A stretch of 64,000 bases of DNA. Source: Hyperoodon ampullatus. Lineage: Eukaryota; Chordata; Mammalia; Artiodactyla; Ziphiidae. A program made the translations under genes and the position numbers. The notes under the pieces are model-generated. The model did not search any database. It was not told the origin of the DNA and worked only from the letters and a program-made list of their open reading frames with translations. How positions within the stretch are numbered: position 1 is the stretch's first letter; each line of letters opens with the position of its first letter. The DNA lies in assembly GCA_949752795.1 (NCBI GenBank), contig OX457061.1:28586425-28650424 (forward strand). The letters run 5' to 3'. Positions 34,976 through 47,099 of this stretch are shown one piece after another.

Positions 34976-37582
34976 TTTTTTTAATCTCCCTTGACTTTAT
35001 TTATTTATTTTTTAACATCTTTATTGGAGTATAATTGCTTTACAATGGTGTGTTAGTTTCTGCTTTATAACAAAGTGAATCAGCTATACATATACATATA
35101 TCTCCATAACCCCTCCCTCTTGTGTCTCCCTGTCACCCTCCCTATCCCACCCCTCTAGGTGGTCACAAAGCACTGAGCTGATCTCCCTGTGCTATGCGGC
35201 TGCTTCCCACTAGCTATTTTATATTTGGTAGTATATATAAGTCCATGCCACTCTCTCACTTTGTCCCAGCTTACGCTTCCCCCTCCCTGTGTCCTCAAGT
35301 CCATTCTCAATGTCTGTGTCTTTATTCCTGTCCTGCCTCTGGGTTCTTCAGAAACTTTTTTTTTTAATTTAGATTCCATAATATATGTGTTAGCATATGG
35401 TATTTGTTTGTCTCTTTCTGACTTACTTCACTCTGTATGACAGACTCTAGGTCCATCCACCTCACTACAATAACTCAATTTCATTTCTTTTTATGGCTGA
35501 GTAATATTCCATTGTATATATGCACCACATCTTCTTTATCCATTCATCTGTTGATGGACACTTAGGTTGCTTCCATGTCCTGGCTATTGTAAAGAGAGCT
35601 GCAATGAACATTGTGGCACAGGACTCTTTTTGAATTATGGTTTTCTCAGGGTATATGCCCGGTAGTGGGATTGCTGAGTTGTATGGTAGTTCTATTTTTA
35701 GTTTTTTAAGGAACCTCCATACTGTTCTCCATAGTGGCTGTATCAATTTACATTCCCACCAACAGTGCAAGAGGGTTCCCTTTTCTCCATACCCTCTGCA
35801 GCATTTATTGTTTGTATATTTTTTGATGATGGCCATTCTGACTGGTGTGAGGTGATACCCCATTGTAGTTTTGATATGCATTTCTCTAATGATAAGTGAT
35901 GTTGAGCATTCTTTCTTGTGTTTGTTGGCAATCTGTTTATCTTCTTTGGAGAAATGTCTATTTAGGTCTTCTGCCCATTTTTGGATTGGGTTGTTTGTTT
36001 TTTTGATATTGAGCTGTATGAGCTGCTTGTAAATTTTGGAGATTAATCCTTTGTCAGTTGCTTCTATTGCAAATATTTTCTCCCATTCTGAGGGTTGTCT
36101 TTTCATCTTGTTTATGGTTTCCTTTGCTGTGCAAAAGCTTTTAAGTTTCATTAGGTCTCATTTGCTTATTTTTGCTTTTATTTCCATTTCTCTAGGAGGT
36201 GGGTCAAAAAGGATCTTGCTGTGATTTATGTCATAGAGTGTTTTGCCTATGTTTTCCTCTAAGAGTTTTATAGTGTCTGGTCTTACATTTAGGTCTTTAA
36301 TCCATTTTGAGTTTATTTTTGTATGGTGTTAGGGAGTGTTCTAATTTCATTATTTTACATGTAGCTGTCCAGTTTTCCAGGCACCACTTATTGAAGAGGC
36401 TGTCTTTTCTCCATTGTATATCCTTGCCTCCTTTATCAAAAATAAGGTGACCATATGTGTGTGGGTTTATCTTTGGGCTTTCTATCCTTTTCCATTGACC
36501 TATATTTCTGTTTTTGTGCCAGTACCATACTGTCTTGATTACTGTAGCTTTGTAGTATAGTCTGACGTCTGAGAGCCTGATTCCTCCAGCTCCATTTTTC
36601 TTCCTCAAGATTGCTTTGGCCATTCGGGGTCTTTTGTGTTTCCATACAAATTGTGAAATTTTTTGTTCTAGTTCTGTGAAAAATGCCATTGGTAGTTTGA
36701 TAGGGATTGCATTGAATCTGTAGATTGCTTTGGGTAGTGGAGTCATTTTCACAGTGTTTGATTCTTCCAATCCAAGAACATGGTATATCTCTCCATCTGT
36801 TTGTATAATCTTTAATTTCTTTCATCAGTGTCTCATAGTTTTCTCATACAGGTCTTTTGTCTCCTTAGGTAGGTTTATTCCTAGGTATTTTATTCTTTTT
36901 GTTGCAATGGTAAATGAGCGTGTTTCCTTAATTTCTCTTTCAGATTTTTCATCATTAGTGTATAGGAATGCCAGAGATTTCTGTGCATTAATTTTGGATC
37001 CTGCTACTTTACCCAATTCATTGATTAGCTCTAGTAGTTTTCTGGTAGCATCTTTAGGATTCTCTATGTATAGTATCCTGTCATCTGTAAACTGTGACAG
37101 CTTTACTTCTTTTCCGATTTGGATTCCTTTTTTTTCTTTTTCTTCTCTGATTGTTGTGGCTAAAACTTACAAAAGTATGTTGAATAATAGCAGTGAGAGT
37201 GGGCAACCTTGTCTTATTCCTGATCTTAGAGGAAATGGTTTCAGTTTTTCACCATTGAGAATGATGTTGGCTGTGGGTTTGTCATTTATGGCCTTTATTA
37301 TGTTGAGGTTAGTTCCCTCTATGCCTACTTTCTGGAGGGTTTTTATCATAAATCGGTATTGAATTTTGTGAAAAGCTTTTTCTGCATCTCGAGATAATCA
37401 TATGATTTTTATCTTTCAATATGTTAATATGGTGTATCACTGATTTATTTGCGTGTATTGAAGAATCCTTGCATTCCTGCGATAAACCCCACTTGATCAT
37501 GGTGTATGATCCTTCTAATGTGCTGTTGGATTCTCTTTGCTAGTATTTTGTTGAGGATTTTTGCATCTGTGTTCATCAGTGG
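34976..37582 (-). repeat. 2.6-kb 5'-truncated L1, RT to 3' end
   Basis: Minus-strand L1 from the 3' end (T tract, CTTTATTGGAGTATAATTGC) through the 3' UTR (to about 35385) and ORF2 back into the RT domain. A 10-bp TATTTAAACT duplication flanks it (34966-34975 and 37583-37592). Readable ORF2 pieces are separated by frameshifts: 35465-36151, 36297-36770, 36825-37016, 37167-37349, 37309-37500. The RT catalytic line at about 37076-37105 reads QFTDDRILYIEN, so F-A-D-D is F-T-D-D. The C-terminal Cys/His cluster is present with one Cys altered (C-R-G-Y). A 210-codon plus-strand frame (36730-37362) is antisense to ORF2. Confidence 0.93.
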
Positions 37583-37592
37583 TATTTAAACT

Positions 37593-40340
37593 CTTTACTT
37601 GCATCTTCTACTTCACTGTCTTAGTCACCATTAGAACCACTTTTCAAATCATGTAGCACAGCTTTTCAGAGCCCATCATCCTCAATTCTACCTAAATTAC
37701 TTGAAATGCAGCACCTTTTAAATTCATGTATTATCTTGTCACTGGATAAGTTAGTCCAAGTTCTAAGTACCATTGATATAACATAAATATTATGATCTCT
37801 TTTAAATTTTGTAATTGTAAAGAAATATTTTCTTCATAACAAAAATAAGATTTTTGCATTGTCTTGCAAAATGAGTTCCAAAGACAGATTTATAAAGACG
37901 TCTAATATTTATTGTGATGTCGTATATAGTGAGCGTTACTAACTTTTTCTTATATTACTTCGCCTTTTGTTTTTACTCATGCCACCAAGCTTCCTTAATC
38001 ATTCTGGACAACTGAGGTCTTATTGTATTTTCCTATATTTTATCTTGCTCAAAAAAAAGCTTCTGAACGAAATGGCCTATAATCGTGCATTTTAGGACTC
38101 ATACATACGTACCAGAGTTTAGTGAACAATCTTATATCTGGGCCTATATAGTACATGAGAGAGAAGCAGGGTAAGAAAGTGGGGAGAAGTATAATTAAGC
38201 TAAATTTTTATTTATCCCACTGGGATTCCAATAAGAAATTTATAAAATCAGTAACTCAATAAAGAGCTGTATATATATCTGATTTAAGGAGATCAAAATA
38301 AATAGTGGTAAATAGAAAACACGAACTAATTAAGTGTAGTTTTTTCCATCTATAGAGAGTGATTTGAAATGACTAGAATGGAGCAGATCTTTTAATTAAA
38401 AAAGCTTCTCTATTATTTTATTTTTTAATTACATGCATTATTACTTTTGGTAATTACAGTGCTATTAGACAGCAACAGAGACTTATTTAACCCATTAAGT
38501 CAAATTTTGGACCTCATAAACTGTAACACCTAAAACAATTCTCTATGAGCATATGATAAAACCTTAGGTTGCTTGCTCCTATTGATACTTTTTGTACTAC
38601 TTCATTTCAATTAGAAAATATACCACCAAAACATATGCCATCACTATAGAACTCCTCTGCCTGAATTAATGAAGAATGCTGCTTTATGTTTCCATTGTCC
38701 CTTTTGGCTGCAATTTCTGGAAATGCTTGGCTATAGTGCTGTTTAGAGATGGTTGTGGGTGGTGGCTAAAATTTGTCATGCATCGTGTCCCATGGATCCC
38801 CTTGGATCCAAATGTTTTAATTACCCCAGTGGAATGAAGTGAAAAGCCTCACTATATTGATTTGTCAGGAATAAGACATTCCTTGCTCTACTAATTCTTG
38901 GCTCTGGCAGTTTAAGAGCCATTGCTTCTTGGTTTGCAGCCTGGAATAATTACATAAATAACTTCCTTGTGGCTGGTCCTCCTCCAAATTTGATGTGGTG
39001 CCGCTATTCATTAATATCATGTCAGTGAGCAGACCTGCTTGGAATATGCAAGGGTTTCCCTTATCTAGAAACTGTGGAACAGTGACAGGGTTAAACAACT
39101 GAATACAGATGAAATATCATTACAGGCTATGCCATCGCTCAGAATCTGTTTGCATAAAAAAGCTATTTTCATGATCATAAAATTACAAAACTTAAAACCA
39201 CTTTAAAATGAATTCTTTTTTGTTCCTTATACATAAAACAATCTATCTACAATATTAAGGATTTAATTACTGGCTAATATTAGATTAATGTACGTGCATC
39301 TGTTTCACATCAAAGTCAAATTATATATCATTACTTCATCATTTCTTACCATAGAAATGCCTTGGAAACTCAAAGTATTGATACCTGCAACTCAATGTTC
39401 TTTTCTGGTTAAGCTCCTGTGTCTCATACTGAGAGTGGGAAGGAAGCCAAACTTGTTTCCTAGCTTCACATCATTCCATGAATGCTCAGTGGGTGAGGCA
39501 AAGGTAACTGATAAAAGGAAGGCCAAACATCTCTGAGGAGACTTCATGTACAACTCTGTTCAGTAGGGGAACCCCATATTGAGTGTGAGCAAACTGTCCT
39601 AATGGGATCTTTTATGTGCAAATGCTGGGAAAATACAGAAAAGCAGACCAACTGTTCTTAGTTTCTAGAAGAATTGTTCCAGTTCTCAGTATCAATTGTT
39701 ATCTCAGGCTTGGAAGCACATAGTGATTCTGTGGGCTTTAAAAAAATGGAGTTCTTTGCTGACCTGTGCTTATACATATGCAAGTATCACTGTAATAAGC
39801 TGTTTAACAAAAGGATTGTTATCTTTTCCCTGTGATATATCTAGGAAAGGATATCTGTACTGTTAAATCATTTGCCAAAATAAAGCAGCAGTTATGAAGA
39901 TTCCAGGTCTCAGATGAGGAAAGGGGAAAGGATAACACTCTGTTTCTCTACCTTTTCCTTCAACTAGATTAAAAGTACTCCCTTACTGATTTGAAATATT
40001 AGAACAGAATTTCTAGAAATGTTATAAAATTCTGTTACTCTAGAATATTTTGGAAGCCCTATAAAGCTATAATACTGCTGTTGATATTTTTTGGTTTTAA
40101 AATTTTTATACAGATCCTTTATTTATGGAAATTAATTCGAGTAATGGTGAAAAAATGTTATTCTAAAGAACACAACGGCTCCAAATACATAAGAGTCATT
40201 TATTCAAAGAAATTTCTTATGCAAATATACAACTGTAGAGTGATATTTTCTCACATATAGAAGTAGAAGTTAACAAAGGAATAACCGAGGAGGTATTCCC
40301 TTTTTATGAAAGTAATACTTCAAATTTATTATTATTTAGG
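37593..40340. other. No gene seen, longest mostly unique block
   Basis: About 2.7 kb with no transposon I recognise. No exon with splice signals and coding bias could be made out. Candidate place to look for conserved noncoding elements. Confidence 0.4.
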
Positions 40341-40348
40341 TTTAAAAT

Positions 40349-41677
40349 GTTTTATTTTTAAATTTCTTATTTTATACTGGAGTATAGTTAATTTACAGTG
40401 TTGTGTTAGTTCCAGGTGTACAGCAAAGTGAATCAGTTACACATATACATGTATCCACTCTTTTTTAGATTCGTTTTCCATATAGGTCATTTACAGAGTA
40501 TTGAGTAGAGTTCCCTGTGTGTATACGTAGTGTGTATACGTCAATCCCATCTCTCAGTTTATCCCTCTCCCCCTTTCTCCCTTGGTAACCATAAGTTTGT
40601 TTTCTACATCTGTGAGTCATTTTCTGTTTCGTAAATAAGTTCACTTGTACCATTTTTTTAGATTCCACATAAAAACTGTATCATATGATATTTGTCTTTC
40701 TCTGTCCGACTTATGTCACTCACTATGACAATCTCTAGGTCCATCCATGTTGCTGCAAATGACATTATTTCATTCTTTTTATGGCTGAGTAGTATTCCAT
40801 TGTATATATGTACCATATCTTCTTTATCCATTCATTCATCGATGGACATTTAGGTTGCTTCCATGTCTTGGCTATTGTAAATACTGCTGCAGTGAACAGT
40901 GGGGTGCATGTATCTTTTCGAATTATGGTTTTCTCCAGATATATGCCCAGGAGTGGGATTGCAGGATCATATGATAGCTCTATTTTTAGTTTTTCAAGAA
41001 CCTCCATACTGTTCTCCATAGTGGCTGTACCAATTTACACTCCCAACAACAGTGTAGGAGGGTTCACTTTTCTCCACACCCTCTCCAGCATTTATTGTTT
41101 ATAGACTTTTTGATGATGGTCATTCTGACTGGTGTGAGGTGATACCTCATTGTTGTTTTGATTTGCATTTCTCTAATAAGTTAGCGATGTTGAGCATCTT
41201 TTCGTGTGCCTGTTGGCCACCTGTATGTCTTCTTTGGAGAAATTTCTGTTTAGATCATCTGCCCATTTTTTTGATTGGGTTGTGTGTTTGTTTTTGATAT
41301 TGAGCTGTGTGAGCTGTTGGTATATTTTGGAGATTAATCCCTTATCAGTTGCATAGTTTGTAAACATTTTCTCCCAGTCTGTGGGTTGTTTTTTCATTTT
41401 GTTTATGGTTTCCTTTGCTGTACAAAAGCTTTTGAGTTTAATTAGGTCCCATTTGTTTATTTTTGTTTTTATTTTCATTACTCTAGGAAGTGGATCCAAA
41501 AAGATATTTCTGCTATTTATGTCAAAGTGTTTGTCCTATGTTTTCCTCTAGGAGTTTTATAGTATCCGGTCTTACATTTAGGTCTTTAACCTATTTGAGT
41601 TTATTTTTGTGTATTGTGTTAGAGAATGTTCCAATTTCATTCTTATACATGTAGCTGTCCAGTTTTCCTAGCACCAC
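40349..41677 (-). repeat. 5'-truncated L1, different 3' UTR lineage
   Basis: Minus-strand L1 with a second 3' UTR type (AGTTCCAGGTGTACAGCAAAG, ATATAGGTCATTTACAGAG, GAGTAGAGTTCCCTGTG), followed by antisense ORF2 C-terminus (readable at 40765-41019 and 41173-41499). Possible 8-bp TTTAAAAT duplication at 40341-40348 and 41678-41685. It ends at GTAGCTGTCCAGTTTTCC, about the same ORF2 position as several other truncated copies. Confidence 0.88.
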
Positions 41678-41685
41678 TTTAAAAT

Positions 41686-42024
41686 AGTTTTTTAAAGAAT
41701 GTATTTCCATAAGTACATTTTACAAAATAAAAATGTAAACCTCAGGAAAATGTCTAAGGCAGAAGAAATAAAACAACTTTAATAATTCTTAGACTAGAGA
41801 GTTTTAGAAAAGTGAAGAGTAACAATTTCATCTTCAGGAATTCAACTTCCGTAGAGATTTCAGAATTAATGTAAAAGCATCACTTTGACCAAGCCCCTTT
41901 ATTTCTCATGGGCTCGGTGTCTTCATAAACTTATATGAAAGGGGAACTAGGATTAAATAATAGGGTCTGTTCCACATCCAACAGACTGTAATTCAGATAA
42001 TAGTCCTCTTTGTCTTAAATAATT
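41686..42024. other. No gene seen
   Basis: Short unique spacer between an L1 and a SINE. Confidence 0.4.
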
Positions 42025-42037
42025 CTGTCTATTAATT

Positions 42038-42445
42038 AATTAATTTTATCATTATTATTTTAATTTATATTTATTTTTTGGCTGTGTTGGATCTTTGTTG
42101 CTGTGCACAGGCTTCCTCTAGTTGCGGCGAGTGGGGGCTACTCTTCATTGCGGTGCACAGGCTTCTCTTGTTGCGAAACACAGGCTCTAGGTGCACGGGC
42201 TTCAGTAGTTGCAGTACGCGGGCTCAGTAGCTGTGGCATGTGGGCCCTAAAGCACGCTGGCTCCAGTAGTTGTGGTGCTTGAACTCAGCAGTTGTGGCTC
42301 ACGGGCTCTAGAGCGCAGGCTCAGTAGTTGTGGCGCATGGGCTTAGTTGCCCCGGGGCATCTGGGATCTTCCCGGACCAGGGATCGAACCCATGTCTCCT
42401 GCATTGGCAGGCGGAGTCTTAACCACTGCACCATCAGGGAAGTCC
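42038..42445 (-). repeat. Long CHR-related SINE
   Basis: Antisense SINE with the CHR head (reverse of GACTTCCCTGATGGTGCAG at the right end) and a longer body made of repeating 'cagtagttgtggc' style blocks with GGGCTTCAGTAGTTGCAG and GGCTCTAGAGCGCAGGCTC. Near-perfect duplication CTGTCTATTAATT / CTGTCTACTAATT at 42025-42037 and 42446-42458. Older than the short CHR copies. Confidence 0.88.
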
Positions 42446-42574
42446 CTGTCTACTAATTTATATGTGAATTTTTAAACCCTTGTTCCTTCAGCTCCTTTCT
42501 CACCATCAGCCATTCTTGGGTATCTTAAAAAAAAATTTTTTTTGTAATAAACTTCTCTTTTAAAATAGATTTAG

Positions 42575-42793
42575 GGCTTCCCTGGTGGCGCAGTGGTTGA
42601 GAATCCACCTGCCAATGCAGGGGACGCGGGTTCGTGCCCCGGTCTGGGAGGTTCCCACATGCCGCAGAGCAGCTGGGCCCGTGAGCCATGGCTGCTGAGC
42701 CTGCGCATCCGGAGCCTGTGCTCTGCAACGGGAGGGGCCACAACAGTGAGAGGCCTGCCTACCGCAAAAAATAAATAAATAAATAAAAATAAA
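42575..42793 (+). repeat. CHR-type SINE
   Basis: Sense CHR SINE with a 14-bp perfect duplication TAAAATAGATTTAG at 42561-42574 and 42794-42807. The A-tail has become an (AAAT)n-like microsatellite. Confidence 0.96.
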
Positions 42794-42819
42794 TAAAATA
42801 GATTTAGATTTAGAAAGCA

Positions 42820-43424
42820 GTGGCAGGGATTTCCATATATCCATATATGAACAGAGAGTTTCCATATACCCCATACCCAATTTCACTTGTTATTGGAATC
42901 TTACATTAGTATGGTACATTTATCACAATAGGGGAAACAATATTGATATGTTATTATTAACTAAAGTCCATACTGTATTCAGATTTTCTTAGTTTTTAAC
43001 CATGTCCATTTTCTGTTCCAGCATAACATTCATGATAACATATTACATTCAGTAGTCAAGTCTTCTTAGGCTTCTGTTGACTATGACAGTTTCTCAGACT
43101 TTCCTTGTTTTTGATGACTTTGGCAGTTTTAAGGAGTACTGGCTAGATATTTTTTAGAATGTCCTTCAATTGGGATTTATCTGATACTTTTCTCATGATT
43201 GGACTGGATTTTTGTTTTTTTGTGAGGAAGATAACAAAAGGTAAATTGCCATTCTCAATAAGTCATATCTAGAGTGTATACTGTCGACATGAATTACCAC
43301 TGTTGATGTTAACCTTGATCACCTGGCTGTGATAGTGTTTGCTTTATTTCTCTACTGTAAAGTACCCCCTTTTCTTCCCTTTCCCTCTTCTTTGAAAAGA
43401 TTTTACTATCTGCAACCCACACTT
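42820..43424 (-). repeat. Old L1M 3' UTR, first part
   Basis: Minus-strand L1M-type 3' UTR: CCATATACCCCATACCCAATTTC, TTACATTAGTATGGTACATTTATC, GACAGTTTCTCAGACTTTCC, GTTGATGTTAACCTTGATCACC. It is interrupted at 43435 by a younger L1 and continues at 44576. Confidence 0.88.
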
Positions 43425-43434
43425 AAGAAGTGGA

Positions 43435-44565
43435 CCTAATGAAACTTCAAAGCTTTTGCACAGCAAAGGAAACCATAAACAAGACCAAAAGACAACCCTC
43501 AGAATGGGAGAAAATATTTGCAAATGAAGCAACTGACAAAGGATTAATCTCCAAAATTTATAAACAGCTCATGCAGCTCAATAGCAAAAAAACAAACAAC
43601 CCAATCCAAAAATGGGCAGAAGACTTAAATAGGCATTTCTCCAAAGAAGATATACAGACTGCCAACAAACACATGAAAGGATGCTCAACATCACTAATCA
43701 TTAGAGAAATGCAAATCAAAACTACAATGAGATATCATCTCACACCAGTCAGAATGGCCATCATCAAGAAATCTAGAAACAGTAAATGCTGGAGAGGGTG
43801 TGGAGAAAAGGGAACACTCTTGCACTGCTGGTGGGAATGTGAATTGGTACAGCCACTATGGAGAACAGTATGGAGGTTCCTTAAAAAACTACAAATAGAA
43901 CTACCATATGACCCAGCAATCCCACTACTGGGCATATACCCTGAGAAAACCATAATTCAAAAAGAGACATGTACCAAAATGTTCATTGCAGCTCTATTCA
44001 CAATAGCCCGGAGCTGGAAACAACCTAAGTGTCCATCATCGGATGAATGGATAAAGAAGATGTGGCACATATATACAATGGAATATTACTCAGCCATAAA
44101 AAGAAACGAAACTGAGCTATTTGTAATGAGGTGGATAGACCTAGAGTCTGTCATACACAGTGAAGTAAGTCGGAAAGAGAAAGACAAATACCATATGCTA
44201 ACACATACATATGGAATTTAAAAAAAAAGTCATGAAGAACCTAGGGGTAAAACGGGAATAAAGACACAGACCTACTTGAGAATGGACTTGAGGATATGGG
44301 GAGGGGGAAGGGTAAGCTGTGACAAAGCGAAAGAGAGGCATGGACATATATACACTACCAAACGTAAGGTAGATAGATAGTGGGAAGCAGCTGCATAGCA
44401 CGGGGAGATGAGCTTGGTGCTTTGTGACCGCCTGGAGGGGTGGGATGGGGAGGGTGGGAGGGAGGGAGATGCATGAGGGAAGGGATGTGGGAACAGATGT
44501 ATATGTATGACTGATTCACTTTGTTATAAAGCAGAAACTAATAAAAAAAAAAAAAAGAAAAAAAA
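43435..44565 (+). mobile_element. Younger L1, 5'-truncated, open ORF2 C-terminus
   Basis: Sense L1 inserted in the old L1M. TSD AAGAAGTGGA at 43425-43434 and 44566-44575, A-tail 44542-44565. It consists of the last ~260 codons of ORF2 plus the 3' UTR and uses the short 3' end (ACTAATAAA directly before the tail). Body close to the consensus of the other copies, so one of the more recent L1 events here. It cannot move by itself because endonuclease, RT and ORF1 are absent. Confidence 0.95.
43440..44221 (+). pseudogene. L1 ORF2p C-terminal fragment, uninterrupted
   Basis: Single open frame of about 260 codons from M-K-L-Q-S-F-C to the natural ORF2 stop (T-Y-G-I, then TAA at 44219-44221). ORF2p is the L1 endonuclease/reverse transcriptase, normally about 1,275 residues. 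Only its C-terminal fifth is present. The C-terminal Cys/His motif fits C-X3-C-X7-H-X4-C exactly at about 43787-43842. An upstream GTG at 43430 lies in flanking DNA and is not a real start. No promoter is visible. Its openness reflects youth of the insertion, not function. Confidence 0.93.
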
Positions 44566-44575
44566 AAGAAGTGGA

Positions 44576-47090
44576 GAGTTAGGCTCCACCTCCTTGAGGG
44601 CAAGAAATCTAAATAATTTGGCATTCTTATCCAGGGGAGTTTTGTGTAGCCCCTCTCTGAGTATTTATTTATTCAATTATATATTTATATTAGTATAGAC
44701 TCATGAATATTTATTTATGCTTTGGATTACAATGTGATACTCTACTAATTTTTTGCTCAAATTGTTCCAGACTTGACCACTGGGGGCTCTTTCAGATGAC
44801 TCCTATGACTTATTTACATACAACAATCATTGTGTTTTCTATTTTGTTGTGTTTTAGAGTGCTTCCTTATTTTCTGGTGCTCCAGTACCATGTTGTATAT
44901 GTCCTGCCTGAGTTGTAGAATTAACCGTTTCTCCAAGGACTGCAATATATATTTTTTTAATTGGAGAGTGGTATTAGAAAATAAGATATGAGCTCTAGCT
45001 GTACTCTTTACTACTGGGGTGTCATTGCTTATAGGCCTTCTCAGCTGATTGAGCAATGGAATATATGTGTGTATATTTATCCATGCTTAGGCACAAATCT
45101 ATAAATATTTATAGTGCATCCATCTGTGTCTATATTAAGCTAAACATGAGTTTATGCTGATATTTACGACTCTAAGCCATTAGCATGTGGGTCATTCTAA
45201 CCTTCTCCCCTTACTATCTATCTGTAACATTCCAACAGTTAGAAACCTGGCTTCAGCTGTCCACCAGCCATTTACTGAATTGTTCAGTTCTAGTACACAT
45301 ATATTATAGTTTTAGAATGGTTAACCTCTACCCTTGTAAGAAAAAACTTTATCAATTAATACAGTGGTCATTTTGTATAGTTCCTTTTGCCTTTAGTTGT
45401 GCAATCCCCTTTACCACATCTTTATCTGTGGATTTTGATAAATGCATAGTGTCATGTATGCAGCATTCCAGTATCAGACAGAATAGTTTCACTACCCTAA
45501 AAGATCCCCTGTGAGTCATCTAGTCAGTCCTCTTATGCCCTCCCAAATCCCTGGTAGCCACTGATGTGTATATAGTTTCTGCCATCTTGCCTTTACAGAA
45601 TTTCAAATAAATGAATGACACTATATACATCATTTAGTTTGGCTGCTTTCACCTAGCACAATATATTTAAGATTCATTCATGGCTTTGTTTGGCTTGATA
45701 GTTTGTTCTTTTTTATTATTGAATAGTATTCCATTTTATGGATGTCGATCAGTTTGCATATCCATTCACTTTATTGAAAGACATCTTGATTGCTTCATAG
45801 TTTTAGTGATTAGGAATGGAACTGCTATAAACCTTTGCATGCATGTGTTATTGTGGACATAGTTTTTAAATCTGTTGGAAATATATAGGAGCATTACTCC
45901 TGGATCATATGGTAAGGCTATGTTTAGCTTTGTAAAAAGCTACCAAACTGTATTCTAAAGTGGCTATACCCTATTGTATTGTCACTAGCAATGAATGAGT
46001 CCCTGTTGCTCTGTATTTCACCAGCAATTTGTATTGTCAGTTTTTAGATTTCCAGGCATTATAATAACCTATTATATTTTTTAGTTTGCATTCCCCTAAT
46101 GGCAAATGATGTTGAGCGTGTTTTCATGTTTCTTTTCCATTTGTATACATTCTTGGTGATGTGTCTTTTTAAACATTTTGCCCATTTTTTAGTTGTTTTT
46201 TTCTTGTGTTTTACAAGTTCTTTGTGTATGTTACATACATTTCCCTTATCAGATATATAGTTTGAAAATATTTTCTCCCAGTTTATAGTTTGTTTTTAAA
46301 ATTATTTTAACGTCTTTGACAAAGAAGTTTTTAATTTTAATAAAGTCCAGCTTATTAATTTTTTATTCTGGGATGTTTTTACTATTGTATCTAAATAATT
46401 TTCTCCTGTGTTTTGTTTTTGAAGTTTTATTCTTTTGCATATTATAATGATCCATTTTAAATAAATTTTATGTAATGAGTAAACTTTTATGTAATATGTG
46501 AAGTCTATGTCTAGATTCCTTTTTTTTTTTTTTTTTTTGCATATGGCTGTCTAGTTGTTCCAGCACCAGTTATTGGAAAGACTATCATTTCTTCATTGTA
46601 TTGCCCTTTGTGCCTCTGTTAAAAATTGATTGACTGTGGTTGTGTGGGTCCTATCCTGGGCTCTTTATTCTGATCTACTATTCTATATGTCTGTTATTTC
46701 ACCATCCTTTATTATTTGCTGTGGATTTAGGCTAAGTTTTGAAATCAGATAGTGTGAATCCTTTAACTTTGTTCTTCTTCAGTTTGTGCTATTGTAGGTC
46801 TTTTGTCTTTCCATATAAATTTTTGAATCAGTTTGTCAGTATCTACAAATGGTTTCCTGAGATTTTGATTGGCTTGCATTGAACCGATAGATCAACTTGG
46901 TTAGAATTGAGATCTTACCAGTATCAAGTGTTCCAATCCAGAAACCTGGAATATATCTCCAATTATTTAGATACTCTTTGATTTCTTTCATCATTGTTTC
47001 ATAGTTTTCCACATACAGATCCTGTACATATTTTGTTAGATTTATATTATTCCTTCTCATCATTTCTTGTAATATTTGTCATTCAAGTGT
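44576..47090 (-). repeat. Old L1M, rest of 3' UTR and ORF2 C-terminal half
   Basis: Continuation of the L1M at 42820: 3' UTR (GGAGAGTTAGGCTCCACCTCC, TTGCTCAAATTGTTCCAGAC, GGTATTAGAAAATAAGATATG, to about 45310), then antisense ORF2 (TAGCACAATATATTTAAG, TATTGAATAGTATTCCATTTTATGG, TCCCCTAATGGCAAATGATG, GTTCCAGCACCAGTTATTGG, to about 47060). A pure T run at 46520-46539 is internal. The open frames here (45185-45514, 46836-47063) are shadows of decayed ORF2. Confidence 0.88.
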
Positions 47091-47099
47091 CCATATGCT

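Noticed and set aside
36730..37362. 210-codon plus-strand open frame
   Set aside because: It is exactly antisense to L1 ORF2 RT sequence. Antisense of AT-rich, Lys/Asn/Ile-rich ORF2 often stays open.
43430..43432. GTG as start codon of the 263-codon frame
   Set aside because: It falls in the flanking duplication, outside the L1. The frame is the truncated end of ORF2.
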